Shown: positions 34,104 to 42,683 of the stretch, in pieces
How positions within the stretch are numbered: the stretch's first letter is position 1
How the letters are laid out: each line of letters begins with the position of its first letter
DNA from: Actinoplanes solisilvae
Lineage (GTDB): Bacteria > Actinomycetota > Actinomycetes > Mycobacteriales > Micromonosporaceae
Assembly: GCF_003999975.1 (NCBI RefSeq)
Contig: NZ_RJAC01000005.1
Span: forward strand, 62,001 to 126,000
Direction: 5' to 3'
DNA length: 64,000 nucleotides
Program-made: the position numbers and the translations under genes
The notes under the pieces: generated by a model
The model's database searches: none
What the model was told of the DNA's origin: nothing
The model's input: only the letters and a program-made list of their open reading frames with translations

Positions 34104-35024
34104 ATGCCGTGCGTGACAGACGCCCACTTTGTCCGTCGTGTGTGGCTCTTGGGCCATCACAATCCCGCCGTGCCCGATGCCGAGCTGCTTCGTTCGACGT
34201 TGCGGGACGAGTGGCATCTCGTCCCCAGTGAGATCTCCGCCCTGGACGACGTCCTGCTGTCCCACGGCTGGGAGGTGACCGCCGGCTCGGGCCGCTACGT
34301 CGTGCGGCTGTCCGATCTCGACGCCCGCCTGCCGGTCGAGGCCGGTCTGGCCGCCGCCGAGCATCTTCGCGGCCGCGACATCGCCGCCGGGGAGCCGGTG
34401 CGCACCCTGTCCGGAGGTCTCACCGCCCTGACCGAGGCCGGCGCGTTCGCCGTGCTGCGCCGCGTGCCCGGCCGCCGCCTCGACGGCTGCGACCCGATCG
34501 ACCAGCAGTGGTGGGGCGACCGCCTGGGTGCCGCGCACCGGGCGCTGCAGGGCTTCCACCACCCCGGCCTGCGCCCCTGGCAGCCACTCGACCCGGCCGC
34601 CGCGCACCTCGACGCCGAGCCGTGGCTGCGCGCCGCCGTGACCGACGCGTCGGCCGCCGCCAAACGCCTGACCGTCACCGACCGATTGACGTACGGGGTT
34701 CTGCACGGAGATCCCGCGCCGGGCGGCTTCGTCGTCGACCCGAGCACCGGGCGCGCCGGCCTGCTCGACTGCGGGGCCAGCGGGGTCGGCCCGCTGGTCT
34801 ACGACGTGGCCGCGGCTGTCGTCTACGCCGGGGGACTGCCCCGGGCCGAGGAACTGCTCGACGGCTATCTGGCCGCCGGGCCGGTCGGGGCCGACGAGTT
34901 GTACGCGGTGCTGCCGGTGCTGCTGCGGCTGCGCTGGGCCGAGCGGGCCGACCGCGCGGCACGCCGGGGCCGGCACGACGACTTGCGCCGCGCGCGGGAA
35001 GCCCTGGACGGCATGTCAGGATAG
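34104..35024 (+). CDS. Aminoglycoside phosphotransferase-like protein
   Basis: A 306-residue protein of the APH/choline-kinase-like superfamily. The Brenner-type catalytic loop reads VLHGDPAPGGFVVD (about 197-210), keeping His and Asp but lacking the usual Asn (H-x-D-x4-N), and the metal Asp may be in AGLLDCG. The N-lobe is weakly conserved. It may be an inactive or unusual kinase; a role in antibiotic resistance is not supported. It ends 7 bp before the exoribonuclease gene. Confidence 0.65.
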   Translation: MPCVTDAHFVRRVWLLGHHNPAVPDAELLRSTLRDEWHLVPSEISALDDVLLSHGWEVTAGSGRYVVRLSDLDARLPVEAGLAAAEHLRGRDIAAGEPVRTLSGGLTALTEAGAFAVLRRVPGRRLDGCDPIDQQWWGDRLGAAHRALQGFHHPGLRPWQPLDPAAAHLDAEPWLRAAVTDASAAAKRLTVTDRLTYGVLHGDPAPGGFVVDPSTGRAGLLDCGASGVGPLVYDVAAAVVYAGGLPRAEELLDGYLAAGPVGADELYAVLPVLLRLRWAERADRAARRGRHDDLRRAREALDGMSG

Positions 35025-35031
35025 GCGGCCT

Positions 35032-35520
35032 ATGGTCTATCGCTATTTTTATGACTGCGAGTTCATCGAGGACGGGCGCACCGTCGACCTGGTCTCGATC
35101 GGCGTGGTCGATGAGTTCGGCCGCGAGTTCTACGCGGTCAGCACCGAGTTCGACGACAGCCGCGCCATCCCGTGGGTGCGGCGCAACGTGCTGGACAAGC
35201 TGCCGTCGCCGTCCGATCCGGCCTGGCGCTCGCGGGAGCGGATACGCGACGACCTGTACGCGTTCCTGACCGAGCCGGTCGCGGGCCGCGACGAGCAGAT
35301 CGAGTTGTGGGCCTGGTTCGCCGCCTACGACCACGTGGCGCTGGCCCAGCTCTGGGGCGCGATGCCGGCTCTGCCGCGCACCATTCCCCGGTTCACCAAG
35401 GACCTGCGCCAGCTCTGGGACGACAAGGGCCGCCCGACGCTGCCCACCATGTCGGGCCGCCACGACGCGCTGGTCGACGCGCGCCACAACCTCGCTCGCT
35501 GGCGCGCGATGGGTGGCTGA
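35032..35520 (+). CDS. 3'-5' exoribonuclease AS (Rv2179c family)
   Basis: A 162-residue RNase-T-like DEDDh exonuclease. DCEFIEDG provides the first Asp-x-Glu, AAYDHVAL the middle Asp and HDALVDARHN the His/Asp pair. Size and sequence match M. tuberculosis Rv2179c, a polyadenylate-specific exoribonuclease whose gene lies in the same block near aroG. It follows the APH-like gene closely and was probably recruited into the same transcript. Confidence 0.9.
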   Translation: MVYRYFYDCEFIEDGRTVDLVSIGVVDEFGREFYAVSTEFDDSRAIPWVRRNVLDKLPSPSDPAWRSRERIRDDLYAFLTEPVAGRDEQIELWAWFAAYDHVALAQLWGAMPALPRTIPRFTKDLRQLWDDKGRPTLPTMSGRHDALVDARHNLARWRAMGG

Positions 35521-35698
35521 GCCGCGCCGCTGTCACCCGGCGGGGGAAATGCGGGGCCGCTGCACCCGGGCAGCGGACGGCGGCTAGAGTTCGGATCGCG
35601 GCCCGCCCTGGGCTCGGCAGCGCTGCCGACGTCTCACTCCCTGGGGCTCGACGGGCGCTTTCTCCATCTCGCGACCCGATCAGGGAGGACGAGCAAAC

Positions 35699-36727
35699 AT
35701 GCGTATCGGCGTGCTCACCGGTGGCGGCGACTGCCCCGGTCTCAACGCGGTGATCCGGGCCGTGGTCCGTAAGGGCGTCGCCGCTTACGGTCACGAGTTC
35801 GTCGGCTTCCGCGACGGCTGGAAGGGCCCGCTCGAGGGTCTGACGAAGCCGCTCGGCATCGCGGAGGTCCGCGGCATCCTGCCCCGCGGCGGCACCATCC
35901 TGGGCTCCTCGCGCACCAACCCGTTCAAGATCGACGGCGGTGTCGAGAAGATCAAGGCCAACCTGGCCGAGCAGGGCGTCGACGCTCTCGTGGCGATCGG
36001 CGGCGAGGACACCCTCGGCGTCGCCACCAAGCTGAACGACCTGGGCGTCAACGTGGTCGGCGTGCCCAAGACGATCGACAACGACCTCAACGCCACCGAC
36101 TTCACCTTCGGGTTCGACACCGCGGTGAACATCGCGATGGAGGCGATCGACCGGCTGCACACCACGGCCGAGTCGCACCACCGCACCCTGGTCGTCGAGG
36201 TCATGGGCCGCCACGCCGGCTGGATCGCCCTGCACGCCGGTCTCGCCGGTGGCGCCAACGTGATCCTGCTGCCCGAGCGCCCGTTCGACGTCGACCAGGT
36301 CGCGACCTACGTGACCAAGCGTTTCCAGGTCGAGTACGCGCCGATCGTCGTCGTCTCCGAGGGCGCCCAGCCGCTCGACGGCCAGATGTCGCTGCAGAGC
36401 AAGGAGCTCGACTCCTTCGGCCACGTGCGCCTCGGCGGCATCGGCCAGTGGCTCGCCGAGCAGCTGGAGGAGAAGACCGGCAAGGAGGCCCGTACGGTCG
36501 TCCTCGGTCACATCCAGCGCGGTGGCACCCCGACGGCGTTCGACCGCGTCCTGGCGACCCGGTTCGGCCTGCAGGCGATCGACGCCGTCAACGAGGGCGA
36601 CTTCGGTAAGATGATGGCGCTGCGGGGCACCGACATCGTGCGCGTGCCGCTGATCGACGGCACCGGTGAGCTCAAGACCGTGCCGCTCTCGCGCTACGAA
36701 GAGGCTGAAGTCTTCTTCGGCAGCTGA
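35699..36727 (+). CDS. pfkA: 6-phosphofructokinase, pyrophosphate-type signature
   Basis: Phosphorylates fructose-6-phosphate at C1. The 342-residue protein has GGGDCPGLNAVIRAVV, the substrate motif PKTIDNDLNATDFTFGFDTA and MGRHAGWIALHAG. At the donor-selecting positions it reads GGEDT (Asp at the E. coli 104 equivalent) and PKTIDND (Lys at the 124 equivalent), the combination found in PPi-dependent enzymes such as that of Amycolatopsis methanolica, whereas ATP enzymes have Gly at 104. PPi dependence is therefore likely but inferred. The ATG has AGGGAGGA upstream, and a TAGAGT box at about 35585 suggests a ~100-nt leader. Confidence 0.93.
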   Translation: MRIGVLTGGGDCPGLNAVIRAVVRKGVAAYGHEFVGFRDGWKGPLEGLTKPLGIAEVRGILPRGGTILGSSRTNPFKIDGGVEKIKANLAEQGVDALVAIGGEDTLGVATKLNDLGVNVVGVPKTIDNDLNATDFTFGFDTAVNIAMEAIDRLHTTAESHHRTLVVEVMGRHAGWIALHAGLAGGANVILLPERPFDVDQVATYVTKRFQVEYAPIVVVSEGAQPLDGQMSLQSKELDSFGHVRLGGIGQWLAEQLEEKTGKEARTVVLGHIQRGGTPTAFDRVLATRFGLQAIDAVNEGDFGKMMALRGTDIVRVPLIDGTGELKTVPLSRYEEAEVFFGS

Positions 36728-36740
36728 TCGTTGTGACGTA

Positions 36741-36773
36741 AGTAAGGGGCGACCGTGATGGTCGCCCCTTACT
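36741..36773 (+). terminator. Terminator after 6-phosphofructokinase
   Basis: A perfect 14-bp stem (36741-36754 with 36760-36773) and a GTGAT loop, 13 bp after the stop and 15 bp before the proC start. Confidence 0.85.
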
Positions 36774-36788
36774 CGTAGGGGAGGCGAG

Positions 36789-37610
36789 ATGACCGAGCAC
36801 AGTGTCGCCGTGATCGGCGCGGGCAAACTCGGCGAGCTGGTCCTGGCCGGGCTGCTGCGCTCCGGCACGCCGGTCGACCGGGTGTTCGCCACCGCCCGCC
36901 GGCCCGAGCGCGCCGCCGAGCTGACCGAGCGCTACGGCATCCGCCCGGTCTCCAACGCCGAGGCCGTCGCCGTGGCCGACGTGCTGGTCATCGGCGTGAA
37001 GCCGCAGGACGCGGGCCGGCTTCTCGACGAGCTGGGCGCGAAGATCCCGGCCGACAAGCTCGTCGTGTCGCTGTGCGCCGGGCTGCCGACCGGGTTCTTC
37101 GCCGGACGGCTCCCGGCCGGCGCGCCCGTCGTGCGGGTCATGACCAACACCCCGGCCCTGGTCGATCAGGCGATGTCGGTGCTGTCGCCGGGGGCGCACG
37201 CCACCGAGGAGCACCTGGCGATCACCGAGGAGCTCTTCCGGCCGCTCGGCCGCGTGCTGCGCGTGCCCGAGAGCCAGCAGGACGCGGTCACCGCGCTCAG
37301 CGGCTCCGGTCCGGCCTACGTCTATCTGGTCGTCGAGGCCATGGTCGAGGCCGGCGTCCTGCTCGGACTGCCCCGCACGACCGCCCACGAGCTGGCCGTG
37401 CAGACCGCGCTCGGCTCGGCCGTCATGCTGCGCGACTCGGGCGAGCACCCGGCCAAGCTGCGCGAGTCGGTCACGTCCCCGGCCGGCACCACCGCCGCGG
37501 CCCTGCGCGAGCTCGAGACGCACGGGTTGCGGGCGGCTTTTCTGACCGCGCTCGAGGCGGCCCGTGATCGGGCCCGCGCGATCGCGTCGGAGATGGCGGC
37601 ACCCCGCTGA
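36789..37610 (+). CDS. proC: Pyrroline-5-carboxylate reductase
   Basis: Last step of proline synthesis: NAD(P)H-dependent reduction of pyrroline-5-carboxylate. The 273-residue protein has the Rossmann motif VIGAGKLGELVLAGLL, VMTNTPALVDQAM, and the C-terminal ALSGSGPAYVYLVVEAM and LRESVTSPAGTTAAAL (P5CR signature). ATG with GGGGAGG upstream, directly after the hairpin, so it may rely on its own promoter or read-through. Confidence 0.96.
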   Translation: MTEHSVAVIGAGKLGELVLAGLLRSGTPVDRVFATARRPERAAELTERYGIRPVSNAEAVAVADVLVIGVKPQDAGRLLDELGAKIPADKLVVSLCAGLPTGFFAGRLPAGAPVVRVMTNTPALVDQAMSVLSPGAHATEEHLAITEELFRPLGRVLRVPESQQDAVTALSGSGPAYVYLVVEAMVEAGVLLGLPRTTAHELAVQTALGSAVMLRDSGEHPAKLRESVTSPAGTTAAALRELETHGLRAAFLTALEAARDRARAIASEMAAPR

Positions 37611-37838
37611 GACGATGCCTTACGCCCGAATCGTCACTATTCTTCTCACGGGGCGTTACTGTGTCAAAAGAATCCGTGACGATCGGCTGTTCGGTGTTTA
37701 CCGGGTCGCGCAAAGGGCAGTTAAGATAATTGCGCACCATCGTGTGAACGGGCGACGCGGCTCCCTCGACGCCTGGCTAGGCTGGCGCAATTCCGCCGAG
37801 CACCGTGCCCCGTTCGCCTCTTCGACTGGTGGTTTGTC

Positions 37839-38702
37839 GTGACTGCTACGAAGCTTGCTCCGCCGCCGCGTCCCGCGCGCGCCGGGGAGCCGCGCGGCCG
37901 GAAGCGGGACGCGGCCGGAACCCCACGGGTGACGATCCGCGAGCTGAAGACCATTCCCGAATTCGAGGAAGCGGTTCGGGTCTTCTGTCAGGTCTGGAAC
38001 ACCGACACTCCGGAAGACCTCGCGAACGTCTCTCTCATGGTCGCCTGGTCGATGTCCGACAATTATGTGGCCGGCGTCTTCCGGGGCGACGAGATGATGG
38101 GCGCCGCGGTCGCCTGGCGCGGCGACGGCCATCTGCACTCCCACATGGTCGGGGTGCTCCCGAAGTCTCAGGGGATGGGCCTCGGCTACCGCCTCAAGCA
38201 GCACGAGTCCGCGTGGGCCCGCAGCCGGGGGCTTCCGGTGATCCGGTGGACCTCCGATCCCCTCGTGCGGCGCAACGCCCACTTCAACCTCACCAAGCTG
38301 CACACCCGCGTCGTGGGCTACCTGGAGAACGCGTACGGAAGCCTGAGTGACGGCCTCAACGAGGGCGACCAGACCGACCGGCTGGTGTTCGAGTGGGACT
38401 CGACCCAGGGCGCCCGCCCGCCGCGCAAGGAGCAGTCCGCCGCCGCCCTGTTCGGTGCGCCGCTGCCCGACGTGCGTCAGTGGGATTTCGACCAGCGGCC
38501 CGAGGTGACGATTCCGGGCACCGACCCGGGGGTCCGCCTCGTGCTCGTCCCGCACGACGTGGAAAGCATGCGGCTGCACGAGCCCGACCAGGCCTCGCGC
38601 TGGCGGTACGCCGTACGGGACGGTCTGCGGACGGCGCTGAGCGACGGTTTCCAGGTGGCCGGCTTCAGTGTTGACGGCTGCTATGTCTTGCGGCGGTCGT
38701 GA
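37839..38702 (+). CDS. GNAT-family acetyltransferase (COG3375-like)
   Basis: A 287-residue protein with a GNAT core. The acetyl-CoA loop is SQGMGLGYRLK (about 109-119, Q/RxxGxG/A-like) preceded by LHSHMVGVLP; a second region (WDFDQRPEVTIP onward) is typical of the long COG3375 subgroup of predicted acetyltransferases. The substrate is unknown. GTG start at 37839, with a TAGGCT box about 60 bp upstream. Its 3' end overlaps the convergent D-amino-acid-oxidase-like gene by 38 bp. Confidence 0.8.
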   Translation: MTATKLAPPPRPARAGEPRGRKRDAAGTPRVTIRELKTIPEFEEAVRVFCQVWNTDTPEDLANVSLMVAWSMSDNYVAGVFRGDEMMGAAVAWRGDGHLHSHMVGVLPKSQGMGLGYRLKQHESAWARSRGLPVIRWTSDPLVRRNAHFNLTKLHTRVVGYLENAYGSLSDGLNEGDQTDRLVFEWDSTQGARPPRKEQSAAALFGAPLPDVRQWDFDQRPEVTIPGTDPGVRLVLVPHDVESMRLHEPDQASRWRYAVRDGLRTALSDGFQVAGFSVDGCYVLRRS

Positions 38703-39639
38703 GGCGCAGCACCTCTTGCGCGCAGCCCCACGAGAGGGTCACCCCGGCGCCGCCGTGCCCGTAGTTGTGGATCACGTGCGGGTGCCGGTCGTCGGCATCG
38801 AGGCGCACCTGGGGGCGCACCGGTCGTAGCCCGACGCGGTGTTCCCGCACTGTAGTGCCGTCGAGCCGGGGCTCGGCCGCGATGCACCGCTCCAGGATGG
38901 CCCGAGCGACCGACGGCTGCGGCCGGCGTGACGAGTCGTCGTAGCCGCGGCTGCCGCCCAGCATCACGTGCCGGCCCTGCGGGAGGATGTAGGTCGTCAG
39001 TTCGTCGGTGTCGTTGTCGTGCTCGACGAAGAACGTGTCGATGCCGGGGTTGTCCACGACCAGCAGGTCGCCGCGGACCGGCCGGACCGGATCGCCCGGC
39101 ACCAGCCGGCGAGCGCCCAGCCCGCTGCAGTTGACGACGACCGCGCCGAGCGCGGGCAGTTCGGCCGCGGTCACCGGCGGGCCGATCTCGAGCCGGCCGC
39201 CCGCCCGCTCCAGACGCGCGACCAGATAGCTGAGGTAGACGGTCATGTCGATGACCGGCACCCGGTAGTGCCAGCCGTTCGTGAACGTCGGAGGCAGCGT
39301 CGCCGGGTCGCACTCGCGCACGTGGTCGGCGCCGGGGCGGGGGCGGGGGGCGGGCGTGTCACGGTGGCCGGCCTCGACGCCCTCGACGAGGGCGACCCCG
39401 ATGCCCGGCTTCGCGGCCAGCGAACGAAACACCTCAAGGGACTTCTGCGCCCAGGCGTCGACCTGCGGATGGGCGACCAGATGGGGGTCCCACATGGCTC
39501 CGGCCACACAGGACGTGGTGTCTTCGGGCGGCTCTGAACTGCGGACCAACACACCGAAGCCCGCCTCGGCGAGAAGCACCGCGCTGGTCAGGCCGGACAC
39601 CCCGGCGCCGACGACCACCACACCGGTCGGGTCGCTCAT
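38665..39639 (-). CDS. D-amino-acid oxidase-like FAD enzyme
   Basis: A 324-residue FAD-dependent oxidase. It has the N-terminal VVVVGAGVSGLTSAVLLAEAG Rossmann fold and the C-terminal block HNYGHGGAGVTLSWGCA, which is characteristic of D-amino-acid oxidase/D-aspartate oxidase. An Arg expected to bind the substrate carboxylate is likely in HRVGLRPVRP. It deaminates D-amino acids with production of H2O2, if active. The ATG at 39639 has GGAGGAAAG upstream; longer open frame to 39813 lacks similarity. Confidence 0.88.
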   Translation of the reverse strand: MSDPTGVVVVGAGVSGLTSAVLLAEAGFGVLVRSSEPPEDTTSCVAGAMWDPHLVAHPQVDAWAQKSLEVFRSLAAKPGIGVALVEGVEAGHRDTPAPRPRPGADHVRECDPATLPPTFTNGWHYRVPVIDMTVYLSYLVARLERAGGRLEIGPPVTAAELPALGAVVVNCSGLGARRLVPGDPVRPVRGDLLVVDNPGIDTFFVEHDNDTDELTTYILPQGRHVMLGGSRGYDDSSRRPQPSVARAILERCIAAEPRLDGTTVREHRVGLRPVRPQVRLDADDRHPHVIHNYGHGGAGVTLSWGCAQEVLRLTTAARHSSRQH

Positions 39640-39819
39640 TCGGGACCGCTTTCCTCCGATCGGGACCTCATGATACCCCCCTCGTGCAATACGGATAGTG
39701 ACACTGCGAGGACGTTGCGCAATCGATGGCGGTGCGGTCCAATCGACTTCGGACCTTACTGGTCGGATCGTCGGTGGCGCTCCGCCCGGTCCGCCGGGGG
39801 ATGGGAGCGGCACGCGGTC

Positions 39820-40752
39820 ATGCTGATTCTGGGCGAGGTGCGCACCTCCCTGCTGCCGAACTCCGCTGCCCTACCGCCGCACGACGGCGAGCGGCTGCTC
39901 GGCCTGACCGCGGGGGCCCGGGTGCTGCGCTCGGAGCGCCCGATCTCGTCGGTGACCTCGCCGCCCCGGTTGACCGGCGTCGATTGTCAGGTGCCGACGG
40001 CGCCGCGCCGCACCACGCGGGCCATCGGTACGGTCGCCACCCGCGCGATGCTGACCGGAGGGCACGTGCTCCAGGCATCGGCCCACGTGATCGCGGAGCC
40101 CAGCCCCCACAGCCGCCGGCTTCCGTGGTCCTACTACCTGGCCCGTCACGGCCGCGTCGAGATCGTCGGCGGTTACGACGAGGCCGGTCTGGCCGGCTCG
40201 TTCCTCCTCGTCCCCCCGGTCGCGCCGCTGCTCAACCTGCATGCCATCGGCGGGCAGGTGATCGAGCGGGTCCGCCGCAGCCCCGACATCGACAAGAGAC
40301 CGCCGATCCGCAGCGCGCCCACGAGGCTGCGCTGGACCGCCCGCACGACCGGCGCCGACGAGCTGTCGTTCACTGTGGACGACGAGGGCCGTCGCTCGCT
40401 GCTGCTGGTCGCCGACGGTGCCCGGCCCGCCGAGGTGGTGGCCCTCTGCGAGGACATCGCCCTGCACGACTGGCTTCTCACGACGTTGACCGCGATCCTC
40501 GAGCACGGCGGGCCCGACCTCACCGGCACGGCCGCCGGCGCCGACCGCATCCGCGCCGCGGTCGACCACCTGCTGCACCTGTGGATGCCGGGCGCCCGGC
40601 TGAACGCGACGATGCGCGGCTTCTGGACGTCGCTGGAGGAGCGAGCCGGTTTCGGCCGTCAGTGGGGCGCGGCGGTGCAGCGCATCCGCGACCACCTGGC
40701 GGTCAGCACGCTGCGGCAACTGGGCCGGTTGGCGCCGGCGGGGCCGTCATGA
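39820..40752 (+). CDS. SCO2521-family protein
   Basis: A 310-residue protein that I recognise from memory as the SCO2521 family (MLILGEVRTSLLPNS start, RLTGVDCQVPTAP, VATRAMLTGG). The sequence looks soluble with a mixed alpha/beta pattern and no known catalytic motif. Its function is unknown. The ATG at 39820 is the first start that keeps the conserved N-terminus; the frame is open from 39670. The next gene overlaps by ATGA. SCO2521-SCO2525 form a conserved cluster in Streptomyces; SCO2522-2524 counterparts follow here on the opposite strand. Confidence 0.75.
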   Translation: MLILGEVRTSLLPNSAALPPHDGERLLGLTAGARVLRSERPISSVTSPPRLTGVDCQVPTAPRRTTRAIGTVATRAMLTGGHVLQASAHVIAEPSPHSRRLPWSYYLARHGRVEIVGGYDEAGLAGSFLLVPPVAPLLNLHAIGGQVIERVRRSPDIDKRPPIRSAPTRLRWTARTTGADELSFTVDDEGRRSLLLVADGARPAEVVALCEDIALHDWLLTTLTAILEHGGPDLTGTAAGADRIRAAVDHLLHLWMPGARLNATMRGFWTSLEERAGFGRQWGAAVQRIRDHLAVSTLRQLGRLAPAGPS

Positions 40753-41720
40753 GCGCGAGCAGCGTCCCCGTGCAGCCGTCCGGCCGTTCCCTGCCCGACG
40801 TGCTGCGCAAGGTCATCGTCACGCTCGTCACCGGCGGCATGGCCTTCGCGATCACCAACCTGTTCCACCAGGACGGCGTGGTGTCCGTGACGCTGTCGGT
40901 GCTGATCGGCGGAGTCGCGCTGCTCGTCCAGTTCCTGGTCGAGTTCGAGGGCCGGTTGCGCGAGGTCCAGCTGGGCCAGGTCGAGCAGGCCAAGAGCATC
41001 CGCGAGTGCGTCGACGCGCGGTTCCGGGCGATCAGCGAGGCGACCGAGCTCTTCGGCCTCATCGAGGAGTCCGCCGTGCAGACCGAGCTGCTCAGCCAGG
41101 TCGTGCGGCACGCCACCAAGATCGGTCCGGAGACCCCGGAACTCGCCCACCGTTTCGCCCACCGTGAGCTGGTGCGAGTGGCCGAGTTCCTCAAGGAGCT
41201 GGGCGACGGCGGCGAGGCCACCTATGACGGGGAGGACCGCGACTGGCTGCTCGGCCTGACCCGCTCGTCCTCCCGCAGCATCGACGCGACCAGCCTCACC
41301 ACGGTCGACGGCGGCGTGTGGGTCTCCGATCTCGGGCTGCGCTACCTCGACGCCCAGCGCGAGGCGGTGCAGCGCGGGGTGAAGATCCGGCGCATCTTCA
41401 TCCTCGACCGGCCCGACACGGCGGCCGACGGCGCGCTGGAGGAGGTCTACCACCAGCACGTCTCGATCGGCGTGGACGTCCGGGTCCTCGACCTGTCGGC
41501 GGCGAGCCACCTGCGCCGGACGTCGCTGTTCGACTTCGTGCTCTTCGACGAGGTGGTCAGTTACGAGGTCACCACCGGGTCGTGGATCGACGAGCATGTG
41601 CGGCCGATCGTGGTCAACACCCGCCTGGTGCTGCGGGCCGCCCGGGTCCACGAGAGGGCCGACCGGTTCGACGAGCTGTGGGACGTCGCGGCGCCGCTGA
41701 AACAGGCGCCGCTGAAATAG
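40749..41720 (+). CDS. Membrane-anchored protein with PLD-like C-terminal domain
   Basis: A 323-residue protein. Two N-terminal helices (about 20-38 and 45-65) are followed by a helical region (about 70-150) and a C-terminal domain starting RSSSRSIDATSLTTVDGG and including RGVKIRRIFILDRPD, VDVRVLDLS and LFDFVLFDEVVSYEV. Its pattern recalls the phospholipase D fold but there is no HxKxxxxD motif, so it is probably not an active PLD. Coupled to the SCO2521-like gene (4-bp overlap). It faces the SCO2522-like gene with only 3 bp between stops. Confidence 0.65.
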   Translation: MSASSVPVQPSGRSLPDVLRKVIVTLVTGGMAFAITNLFHQDGVVSVTLSVLIGGVALLVQFLVEFEGRLREVQLGQVEQAKSIRECVDARFRAISEATELFGLIEESAVQTELLSQVVRHATKIGPETPELAHRFAHRELVRVAEFLKELGDGGEATYDGEDRDWLLGLTRSSSRSIDATSLTTVDGGVWVSDLGLRYLDAQREAVQRGVKIRRIFILDRPDTAADGALEEVYHQHVSIGVDVRVLDLSAASHLRRTSLFDFVLFDEVVSYEVTTGSWIDEHVRPIVVNTRLVLRAARVHERADRFDELWDVAAPLKQAPLK

Positions 41721-41723
41721 GGA

Positions 41724-42683
41724 TCAGCGCACTTTGCTGACGTCGCCGACCATCGCGTACTCGATGCGCCGCACCAACTCGTCGGGAAGGTCGAGGTGTT
41801 CGCCGGCGGCCCGGCGGTGGACCTGGTCGCGCACCTCGTCGTCCGCCGCGAACTGGTTGAGCACCACGCGGACCGCCGCCTCGATGGGAAGGAACCGCGG
41901 TGCCAGGACCGACACGGTGCGGTAGGCGCTGAACGACGGCGCGTCGGGGTTGAGCTGCAGAACCGCGGGCAGGTGGTCCCATTCGCGGGGCAGGTCGCCG
42001 GTCAGCGACACCGGCTGGGCGACCGCGCGGCCGTCGCAGCGCAGCATGCCCAGCCGCAGGAGCTGCCACACGGCGGCCAGATAGGGGCAGGCCCAGCCCT
42101 TGTCGTTGAAGATCTCGACCGCGATCACGATGGAGTGCTTGTTCCGGGCGTTCTCGACCGGCGGCCGCCAGTCCCGTTCGACGCTCATCGCGGGCGACGA
42201 CGATTCGCCGGGCAGGCGGTCGCTGTTGTAGAGCCACCCGGTCTCGTGCGGCGACGGACGCTGCCCGTCGGTGCCGGGCGGCGGGTCGGCCACGATGCGG
42301 TCGAGTACCAGCTCGGCCAGGGCGACGTCGCCGGCCCGGTCACAGCCGGATTCGCGGGCGACGTAGTCGATGGTCAGGCCGTGCTCGTCCGCGGCCGCCC
42401 GTAGCTGTGCGATGACGATGTCCGGGCGGCTGAAGCGGGTGAAGTAGTCGTCGATGAGGAAGCAGGTGCTGGCCCGGGGCGAGCGGCCCGGCCCGAGCTT
42501 GTCGGTCAGGCTGCGCCGGGCGGCGTCGACCCAGGGCCGGATCACCCGGAAATGCTCGCTCAGCTGGGCCGGGCCGCCGGCGAAATCTTCCATGTAGAGG
42601 TGACCCAGCTCGATCGAGAGGTGGGCCAGCGGCAGCTGCGCGACCCGGGGGACCGCCGAGGCCTCTTCGAAGTGCGTCTTCAT
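41724..42683 (-). CDS. SCO2522-family protein
   Basis: A 319-residue protein recognised as the SCO2522 family by VPRVAQLPLAHLSIELGHLYMEDF and STCFLIDDYFTRF. No enzyme motif is evident; acidic residues in FLIDDYFTRFSRPD are conserved in my recollection of the family. Its ATG at 42683 overlaps the stop of the P-loop gene (ATGA), so the two are coupled. It is the last gene of the minus-strand operon SCO2524-SCO2523-SCO2522. Confidence 0.78.
   Translation of the reverse strand: MKTHFEEASAVPRVAQLPLAHLSIELGHLYMEDFAGGPAQLSEHFRVIRPWVDAARRSLTDKLGPGRSPRASTCFLIDDYFTRFSRPDIVIAQLRAAADEHGLTIDYVARESGCDRAGDVALAELVLDRIVADPPPGTDGQRPSPHETGWLYNSDRLPGESSSPAMSVERDWRPPVENARNKHSIVIAVEIFNDKGWACPYLAAVWQLLRLGMLRCDGRAVAQPVSLTGDLPREWDHLPAVLQLNPDAPSFSAYRTVSVLAPRFLPIEAAVRVVLNQFAADDEVRDQVHRRAAGEHLDLPDELVRRIEYAMVGDVSKVR

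Noticed and set aside
39726..41720. A single 664-codon protein joining the SCO2521-like and membrane PLD-like genes
   Set aside because: The SCO2521-like gene is read in another frame with clear family similarity; the membrane gene starts at an ATGA overlap.
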